Assembly (NCBI GenBank): GCA_022885665.1
Contig: JAGQDJ010000024.1
Span: 124,001-188,000, forward strand
Source: Triops longicaudatus
Lineage: Eukaryota > Arthropoda > Branchiopoda > Notostraca > Triopsidae
Length of the DNA stretch: 64,000 nucleotides
Reading direction: 5' to 3'
The position numbers and the translations under genes were made by a program. The notes beneath the pieces were generated by a model. It was not told the origin of the DNA, searched no databases, and saw nothing but the letters and a program-made list of their open reading frames with translations. Below are positions 52,303 through 64,000 of this stretch, piece after piece. How positions within the stretch are numbered: position 1 is the first letter of the stretch; every line of letters begins with the position of its first letter.

Positions 52303-52372
52303 AGTCTCGGGGAATCGAACCTACAACCTTACGATCCAAAGTCAAAGACTTAGACCGCTCGGCCACGAAACC
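52303..52372 (-). mobile_element. tRNA-derived sequence, probable SINE head
   Basis: Read on the minus strand, 70 nt resemble a tRNA. The acceptor arms GGTTTCG and CGAGACT pair over 7 bp (two G-U pairs). The A box TGGCCGAGCGG (52355..52365) and the B box GGTTCGATTCC (52311..52321) are canonical. The anticodon loop CTTTGGA would read TTG, but its stem has a mismatch, and the D stem is imperfect, so it is probably not a working tRNA. It resembles tRNA-Arg/Leu types. No CCA or T-run terminator follows; unique-looking sequence continues to about 52080, as expected of a SINE body. Confidence 0.5.
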
Positions 52373-52773
52373 TTATATACCGTATTGATACACGCAGGTA
52401 TCAATCCAATACATCCATTTCGAAACTACACTCTCATTAGAGGAAATTGATATTGAACTTATGAACTTACAATTGAACAAAATAAAAATAACAATAAATT
52501 CACAACACTACTTCACGTCTCATAGGCAAGATTTGTATTAGTGAAGCTCAGTAAGAAAACAGTATTCTAGTTAAATCAGTATATTTTGCACAGCAATTCG
52601 GGTTCAAGTGTGTGAAATAAGGCTTAGTCGTACTACACAGCAGCCGTTTACAAGAAGCGAATATGACAGAATAACTGACTAGAAAACCTACGACCAAACG
52701 TAGTTTTCCAAAAAAATGAACCGAACGGTTTCGGCCAGTATACAAAAGAGGGTGAATTAATTACAGGAAGGCA

Positions 52774-52878
52774 CTAGAAGACACACCCAAAATACGATGT
52801 TGAGTGTTCTAGAATGCCCACTTCCCTTTTCATTTCCATAAAGCCTAATTTCCCGTAGAATTCCACGGCTGCCGTGTC
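52774..52878 (-). pseudogene. GNAT-like open frame following an in-frame stop
   Basis: Directly after the TAG that ends the upstream minus-strand frame, the same frame stays open for 34 codons and reads DTAAVEFYGKLGFMEMKRE, close to the acetyltransferase (GNAT) motif in which a partly conserved Ala-x-x-Phe-Tyr is followed by Lys-Leu-Gly-Phe. It ends at TAG 52774..52776. It could be a decayed C-terminus, a read-through extension or an alternatively spliced exon. Identification rests on one short motif. Confidence 0.35.
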
Positions 52879-53760
52879 CTATCGTTCCACTTCCACTTGA
52901 TATCCGGATAAACATTGATCAATCAAAACTGACAAAATATATTATTAACACATACCCTATAACATTAAAATACTAAAAGTTAAATAGTAAGAACAAAAGT
53001 AATAAATTTTTTTCTTACTCTATGTATTTTTTTAAATACTATATCAAATACCAGCAAACAAGAAATGCAAAGACATAAGACAATACGAGTAATATGTAAA
53101 ACAACTTTTCGAAATGGAAATTGAAGTATTTACGAGAACTGAAATCAATTAAAGAATCTTACCATGCGCCATTAAGGCAGCTACTACGCAAGTTGCGAGG
53201 AGTTTGGCAACGGATTGATCTCCTATTGAGCTAAACACGCCTACACTGTACTGAGAAGGATACTGGCTATAGAAAATTTCAGCCTCTGATCGATCTTTCT
53301 GCAAACTCTCCATGAGTTCCTAAAGAGAACGAAAGTTTTCACTCTGTAAATATTTTAAAGTAGACTGTCGAAAAATACATTTACGAACTCATCTTGCTTT
53401 ACTGAAGCTAATTTTCTCTCCAGTTCGGGAACCCAAGCTACTTGGCACCGCTGGCGAAACTGTTTCGCATTTGCAGCGGCTACGATATACCCAACAATGC
53501 CAAGAAACAGTCCAGAAACCTACTAATAAAAACACTATTTTATTATGAAAATTAACTACTTCATCCATGAATTTCCTCCAATATTTTGTAAATTAATCAA
53601 ACATTTACTTATCAATATCTATCGTAAAAGATAATTAAACCTACCTAAGTTAAGAGGTAATTACGTAAAATATTCAAGATAAAATTCGAGAAATCGAAAG
53701 CTTACTTGTCTCCTAAGAGATGAGGATGTTTCTTCAACATACTCGTTGCTTAATTTACTA
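52879..53760 (-). CDS. Small hydrophobic protein of unknown function, start not found
   Basis: Four minus-strand exons (53760..53706, 53519..53385, 53319..53163, 52928..52879) join in phase, giving about 128 residues ending QVEVER. Exon 2 holds a hydrophobic stretch VSGLFLGIVGYIVAAANA, then charged helices (ELERKLASVKQDEF, LMESLQKDRSEAEIFY). Exon 3 has a second hydrophobic helix AKLLATCVVAALMAH. The first exon follows a good acceptor (aatttttcag) but lacks an in-frame ATG, and only 86 bp separate it from the CXXC1 stop. Either an upstream exon lies within or beyond CXXC1, initiation is non-AUG, or the start is supplied otherwise. I do not recognise the family; the region around GDQSVAKLL with the post-stop frame hints at a degenerate GNAT fold. 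Confidence 0.55.
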
Positions 53761-53846
53761 CTGAAAAATTTTTATTTCTGTTTTACAAACCATACATTTT
53801 TCAAGGAGAAAGGAATAATTTTGTTTTGTCTTTATTCGGTGTTCAT

Positions 53847-56062
53847 TTAAAGATTTGGATGTGGCGGTGTACAAGCCGAAGTTTGGCTGCTAGATTTGGT
53901 ACTTGCTGTGTCGCTTGAGTCGTCTTTTCCATCAGATTCTCCTTTGTCATTCTCATCACCTTCATCTGTGCTGCTGTCATCTTTAACTCGACGTTTCTTC
54001 CCTTCCGCCGAATTCGTATCATTGTGCTTTTCCTTATCTGTCCCATCTTTAGCATTAGATTCTTGCGCAGCGATGTTTTGCATTAGCTCGTGATTGTAGG
54101 TCGAATGTAGCAACAGTCCCAAAACACCAGCACGGGAAGACATGGACTGCCTTATCTGCTTCTCTCTTTCAAATAACTCGTCAAGCTTCAACCACTGGCG
54201 CACCCGTTCCAAATCGATCTCAGCTCTTCGCAGCTTTTCCCAGCTGTGATGTTTAACGCATTTCTTTTTCGCTACTCGGCAAAGCTCTCCGGTGGTTTTA
54301 AAAACATCCTTCACTAGGGGACAGCCACAAACTTCATTATCATTAACTTTCGTGTCTTTGCAATGCTCAGGGCAAAGTACGCGCAATCGTTTGCAGTAAG
54401 TATGGTTTACGGCGTTGTATGCGTCACAAAACATGTTGTTTCCTTCAATCCTTGTCTTGTAGATAGAGCCAAAAGAAGTCTGACTCTCGTATTTGTTGAA
54501 ACATCGTTCCATGTGCCTCACAGCGATGCGAGCTTGAACGGCGTGTCCACAAGTGACGCAATACGTGGATGTTTCATCGCCTTCGTCTTCAGTGTCGTCC
54601 TCTGAGCGAGCATCTAATGTCAGGCTTTTTCCCTTGCCAATAATCACGTCCAAAGCCTGTGAAAGTAAACAATTGTAAAAACAGATTTTAAAAAATGACC
54701 CGTAAAACGGCGTCTAATGCAACCTTATGCTTCCTGTCCAATTCTTCCAAGGCACTCCTAGCTTCCAGCTGCTGCTTGCGAATATTTTCTAGCTCTTTTT
54801 TGTTTGTGTCTTCAGCAATACAAGGCGTAGCATTCCATTCCTGAATTCTCTGAGGCAAAATCTTGAGAAAACAGATTTAAGTCCTTTGAAGCTCCTTTGG
54901 CTCTAAATATAATACCTGATAAATCCTTGCAGATGCCAAGTTTATTCCACATTGATCTGAACAATATTTGGAACCCGGTTTGGCACCTTTGGTGCACTGT
55001 GGACCGTAGCAGTGCTTAACCTGGACCTGGATTTTTACTTCTTCATCAGAACTTGTGTAGCGCCGTTTGCGCGACACATGATGACGACCGTGGTTAGCTA
55101 CAGTTCCCGACTTATCCTGTCAAAATTAATGAAAAATAATAATAGCGAACGATAGCTTAAAAAAAACGCACTAAATTTTTAACGTAATCTACTCACCCGT
55201 TTGCTAGGTACGGACTTTTGCTTTTGTATCTTTTCCTTTTTCTGACGAGGCTCCCAGACGTCATCATCCGAATAATTAGCTTCTCGTAGGACCAAACTCG
55301 ATTCCTCGGTTTTAACTACTGTCGATTTTGCTTTCTGTTCTTCGAGATTCGGGCACTCTCGTTCCTTACAAACTTTAAACTTGCTGCTGTTCCCCAATTT
55401 CTTCATACCCCGACAGTTTTCACAAACGCCACAATCGTCAGTGCGGTAGCACGCTAAACAGGATCCACATCCTGGTAAGGATACCTTCTGCTTCTGTTGA
55501 GACTTTTCGTGTGACTCAGAATCCTTACGGCGATCGCGCCGTTTTTTAAGGAGTTTTTCTTTTTTGCTACTGCTTAACTTTTCTAGCTTCTTCTGCTTGT
55601 ACCGGATTTCCAAAGACGGGTCCTTCTCTCTGCATTTCTATCAGAACATTTTGATTGATTACATAACCAAACTTTTTTTAAAAAAAAAAAACTTACTGCA
55701 CAAAAATATTTCTTTATAAACTTGGCCTCCTCTTCTGATATATCGATACAATCTCCATGATACCACTCTTCGCAACGATCGCAGCCACTAGCAAAAATGA
55801 ATTATCAATCAACAAACCACTATGCTGTATTTGCTCTTACATCATGAATCTGTTCACATCAGTCGTCTTACAGATGCAATAAACTTGTTCCTCCAATCCA
55901 TGCTCTTCCTGCTTCATCATTAACGCTATTTTGGATTGCCGTTCTGGTAGACTGAATTTCTGGGCAATCTCTTTACGCTGTGAGCAAAAAGAAAGAATGA
56001 GAACTCGAACCAATACTTTGAAAATAATAACTGAAACTTACCGACAAAAGCTTTTCTGACAT
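53847..56062 (-). CDS. CXXC1: CXXC1/CFP1, CpG-binding subunit of SET1 complex
   Basis: Seven minus-strand exons (56062..56042, 55977..55841, 55787..55697, 55637..55197, 55116..54916, 54861..54724, 54656..53847) in phase, 612 residues (human 656). The PHD finger spans about residues 36-82 ([28 protein letters not shown] in outline, split over exons 2 and 3). The CXXC zinc finger lies at about 140-180 (CGSCLAC, CGVCENC, then KKLGN where vertebrates have KFGG). The C-terminal CpG_bind_C domain includes KPGSKYCSDQCGINLA and the Cys-rich blocks after FGSIYKTR. Family knowledge: CFP1 reads H3K4me3 and unmethylated CpG and recruits SETD1 methyltransferases. The last 60 residues are Ser/Asp/Lys-rich. 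AATAAA (minus strand, 53831..53836) follows the stop by about 11 nt, so the 3' UTR is very short. Confidence 0.95.
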
Positions 56063-56569
56063 TTTAAAATAGAGGTAGGACAAAAAGAGAAAACAAAGGT
56101 TCAAGCAGGCAATGAGTTTGCAAAACATGTATTATTGTCATCACTAGATGTCTCTTCCATCCGCGTTCGCGGTTCCCGCTAATAAAATTCGAACCGCGGA
56201 TGTCAATTTTGAACAGAAATTTACGTCTCGCGAACTCATTCTCAATAAACAATTTCAGAAGATAAACGGTATTAAGTTAAATATTATGATAAAGCGATGA
56301 GTAGAAAAGATTATTCTAGCGTTTTGACTGGATATTTTTATTGAACCTTGTTTTTGTGTTACACAACGCAAGCTTAAGTAGGTGACAATTGGTCACCCTG
56401 CTTGACATGGAGTGCAATATCTATTTCGTGGCATGTCTTGAAGTAGGCCTATTATACATAGGGAAAGAGGTGGTATACAAAGACCAGAGAATAGGTACAT
56501 CACATGAAAGCAGCCTACATCTACAGCTTTAATTAGTATAATGTTGATCGTATTTCCTTCCTTTTATAG
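56063..56569. other. Interval between the PAN-protein gene and CXXC1
   Basis: Same-strand neighbours; CXXC1 promoter and 5' UTR at left, 3' UTR of the secreted-protein gene at right. No coding signal. Confidence 0.5.
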
Positions 56570-57753
56570 TTAAGGCACTAAACTTACAGTGCCGTATTCA
56601 AGGACCGTCCCTGCTGAATAAGCAGGCCAACGTATGCCAGTACTTATAACATTTGTAGTATTGGGTTGTACTTTTAATGTCCCTAACAGACTTGCACTCC
56701 CCCCGGGACAGTACGTGGCATTATTAGGCTCTAACAACCAAAATGATCCACAGCCGTATTTATCGTCGTCAACCGTAACAAAGGGAGTAGGTTTCAGTGG
56801 CTGTCCATTTAATTTAAAAATATCGAAATTCGGTGGATTGGAACTCAAAAAAGTAATGTTCATCAAAGTTCCATTAGAATCTATGAAAGGGTTAGCGTAT
56901 ATGCTATTATACCAAATACCACCCGAGCTTTTAAACCAAAAAGCTATCTTTGGGTACGCTCGTAATTTCGTGACACGGTGCATGTCCATTACCGACATCC
57001 GGTAGTCAAGGACAGGCTTGCCTGTCGTTAAGTTCACTTTTCTGCGGAAAATGAAAGTATCTTGATCTTGACATGTACCGAAAAGAGGTACTGAAGATGA
57101 TCCATCTCCATCCGGCCATAAAGTACAGTTCCCGTAAGCTTCGAATGGAAAAGCAAATCAATCTCACCGAAGACGCTCTAAAACGTTTACTTACGTGGAG
57201 TTGCGTACACGTAGCGTGCTTTACAGTCAATGCAATGTTTGGTACAGCTATGACAGCTCGGCCATGTGCCGAGGCACCCAGGTCGCAAAGTTTCACACGC
57301 AACAGGGCTTGGTGACTCAATACAGGAACTATTTCTGCCACCAGGTAACTTATCCCATACATAACTTTGGACCAAAGTAGTAACCACTCTTGAAGACTTA
57401 TTAGTGCATAGATTTTCTGTCTGCAATTCACAATAGTAACTGCCGCTCCTTTCGTAGAAATTGAAGGCTTGACAATGATCGCTTGAAGAACATTTTGTAC
57501 TGCAATCCATTTTCGCCCAAAGCAGTGAAACATCTTCCATTTCAAATTTTGATTATTTCCAAATCATAGGTGTTCGCAATTACAGTTTACCTTTCGTGTA
57601 AGAAATAGGAGCAAAAATGCTGAGGTCAGTTACAAGCCTAAGATTCGCATAATTCGGACTCGACGCAAAACGATACCAAAAGGCGTCAGTGCTCACGGAA
57701 CCTATCGAACACCACCCGATGAAAACTTGTATTGATATTATCAGTACCTTCAT
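56570..57753 (-). CDS. Secreted PAN/apple-like glycoprotein, unknown C-terminal domain
   Basis: Three minus-strand exons (57753..57591, 57533..57195, 57138..56570), phases 1 and 1, give 356 residues. The N-terminus MKVLIISIQVFIGWCSIG is a signal peptide. Residues about 25-125 look like a PAN/apple domain, with Cys-rich CSTKCSSSDHCQAFNFYER and YYCELQTENLC. A second Cys cluster (CLGTWPSCHSCTKHCIDC) links to a C-terminal 190 residues with few cysteines, several N-glycosylation sites (NCT, NLT, NGT, NIT, NAT, NTT) and aromatic-rich strands such as AYPKIAFWFKSSGGIWY. I do not recognise the C-terminal domain. Probably extracellular, possibly carbohydrate- or protein-binding. The exon 2 acceptor (gaaatggaag) lacks a strong pyrimidine tract, so that boundary is the weakest point. 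Confidence 0.78.
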
Positions 57754-59637
57754 GCTTTAGGTTCGGAGTCTTCTCGTGAACTATGAAAGCACGTTAGTAA
57801 GGTTGGAACTTATTTTTATCTTGCATTGCCCTACTTTATTGGCTTTGCGATATTTCGCCTATGAAGAGAGGTAATGTTTTCCGTTGCTTGACAATGTGCC
57901 CATTATCCAAAGAGTAGTCCTTTACCTAAAATGGCCCATAAGTTTTAGTAATAGCTAAGAAGATCACAAAGCCCCTCTCCTGTATATAAAAAATTCCTTC
58001 GCAAAAGGTCTCGTCGATTAACAGCGTAATGTACCTTCATTCCAAATAGGTCGCATCAATCTTTCGTTTCCTTAGGTTTATTTTTTGTACCACTAATCAG
58101 TGGCTTTATGCTCAACGAAGGTATAAACATAATCACTTGGATTAACGGATTCACCAAGTAACCACCACAGACTTGAAGTAGAACAACCAGCTTTGATGTA
58201 TGAACTTCAAATGAAAAGTGATTTCTCTGAAGTTTGAAAAGTGAAATCAAACTTCAAATTATTTCTACGCGTCTACTAAGAAAACATCCAGAGCAGTAAA
58301 AAAAAATTAGTAAATTTACAAATAAAATACCGTGCAATACTTACACCGGACCTAATTCTTCATTGTGATACCTGTACAGCACGAATTCGACCAAAAGTAT
58401 GATATATGCTTCCTTTTATTCAGAGTCACGCAAAGAGAAACGCTACAAAACGATATTGTTTTGACTTGTATTCGTCACTAATTTTTATTTCACCAGTTAT
58501 CAGCTTCCTCGACATTACTGATATAATCCGAACTTCAATGCTATTAATAGACTTTATATAGACTTCGTTCCCATTCCAGCTACACATCTCATCAGATCGG
58601 TCCAGAATTGTCAGAGGTTCGAAGCTAGTATTTACTCTTTCGGTAAATAGCAATCAACTTATCATAAACCTTATATTTTATTAGAGAGCACGAGAGTAGA
58701 CCGATAACCAGCTAAGCCAAAAAGGCTTAGGGATATTTTCCGAGAAAGAAAATGAGAAAAATGTGATCAAGGGATCAAACAGTAAGAGGAAGAAGGGCAG
58801 CAAAATCTCTGCTTGGCAAAGCTACAAGTCATGGGAATGTCTCAACACAACCAGCAGGCCAGTTTCACAGTCATGGGATTTACACTCCAACAGTTTTTCA
58901 ACCTGTGGCCCGTGTCCGGACCAGATTAAGAACCACTGTCAATGAAGTAACTGTCTTGGGCTATTCAGCACAAGCTCTGCATATAAGATAAGAGTTCGAA
59001 CACAAGCGAACTGCAAAACGCTAATGAAATAGTTATCGAGAGCGAAACTGGGATCAAAGTAGAAATACACTCTCGAAACCACGGACAAGACGAGGGACGG
59101 TGAAATGAAAACAAACAGGTAAATCCTATCTCCTATTTTTAATATGAAAGTTGGGAAGCTTTCGAAAAAGCTGTACAGAGAGAAAAAACTTTGTAAATCT
59201 TGGACAATGAGGAAAAAGTCACAATACAGAAGAGCTTCAGCTTGGTTATCGAAAGCTTTCCCTTACTCCGTGTTTCAACCAACGCAGCCAACCTATAACT
59301 TTTCCCCTTCATTCGAAGCGCTTTGTTGTCCTTCGTGCAGCTGGCTACGGCTATTGCTGGTGGTTAGCGCCAGCAACTTCATTTGGCGAATAATGGCCGT
59401 GGCGTTATATGCTTGCTAGATGTCCAAAAAAAAAGCAAAAGTGTGTCATTACTTCGAACCACGCCACAATTCGTCATATATAACCATGACATAACATGCA
59501 ACAACGAATGCGTCACCGTTAGACCATATGTCTCCGTATATGGACACAGCGCAATAGGTGCATACGACTGCGAACATGCTAAGAGTATGCAGATAACGGC
59601 ACAATTAGCATGCAATTAGTACGAAATGGGGTTACCC
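57754..59637. other. Intergenic region between CAMK1-like and PAN-protein genes
   Basis: Contains a possible hAT terminus and short frames (58056-58250, 58426-58653 minus) without recognisable content. The right end is the CaMKI 3' UTR; the left end holds the promoter of the secreted-protein gene. Confidence 0.45.
58880..58938 (-). mobile_element. Possible hAT-type terminus
   Basis: Read on the minus strand from 58938, the sequence begins CAGTGGTTCTTAATCTGG, then GTCCGGACACGGGCC and a GTTGAAAAACTG phrase, the style of hAT (Charlie-like) terminal repeats. No matching opposite terminus or 8-bp duplication was found, so it is probably a fragment. Confidence 0.35.

Positions 59638-64000
<4,363 letters not shown>

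Noticed and set aside
52303..52372. Functional tRNA gene
   Set aside because: Anticodon and D stems contain mismatches and there is no T-run terminator; a SINE head explains it better.
57006..57545. 179-codon minus-strand frame across the secreted-protein gene
   Set aside because: Alternative frame reading through an intron; the spliced frame has the signal peptide, the Cys spacing and phase-consistent exons.

Overview
The window is nuclear DNA of an animal, most likely an invertebrate. Genes are split by GT-AG introns that are mostly short (about 55-250 bp, shortest about 55-63). The proteins are animal-type: a PLEKHG-family RhoGEF, CFP1/CXXC1, a CaMKI kinase, URB2, RBM34, IBA57, CDPF1, RSAD1 and a HARBI1-like protein. 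AT-richness, compact gene clusters and short introns would fit a sponge- or cnidarian-grade genome, but I cannot fix the phylum by reading alone. All exon models were built by hand from reading frame, splice sites and phase; nothing was searched against a database.

Layout. 1-12.8 kb is a dense housekeeping cluster: a small single-pass membrane protein (+), RSAD1 (+), RBM34 (+), then on the minus strand IBA57 and CDPF1, which overlap by 8 nt, then URB2 (+). RBM34 and CDPF1 converge with only 38 bp between stop codons; IBA57 and URB2 diverge from a 555 bp interval. 15.3-18.0 kb holds a five-exon trihelix (Myb/SANT-like) protein (+). Facing it tail to tail at 19.6-20.9 kb is an intact HARBI1-like gene (-) that has lost three of its four expected catalytic residues. 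21-31.9 kb has no gene I can support; it holds a pogo-like MITE and simple repeats. 31.9-51.0 kb is one large PLEKHG1/2/3-like RhoGEF (+) with a probable 43-nt first coding exon and a 10.7 kb first intron. 52.3-57.8 kb, all minus strand, holds a tRNA-derived element, a small hydrophobic protein gene without a visible ATG lying 86 bp behind CXXC1, CXXC1 itself (PHD, CXXC, C-terminal domain), and a secreted PAN/apple-like protein. 59.6-62.4 kb (-) holds the 3' two thirds of a CaMKI kinase whose 5' exons are not in the window.

How the genes relate. RSAD1 and IBA57 are both mitochondrial iron-sulfur/radical-SAM related, and RBM34 and URB2 are both nucleolar ribosome-biogenesis factors, so the left 12 kb mixes two housekeeping themes and probably shares promoters. 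The most unusual signals are the overlapping IBA57/CDPF1 reading frames (a candidate true bicistronic mRNA), the catalytically degenerate but intact HARBI1-like gene facing a trihelix gene (a candidate co-domesticated Harbinger pair), and the ATG-less gene directly behind CXXC1 (a candidate trans-spliced downstream cistron) followed by a GNAT-like open frame after its stop codon.
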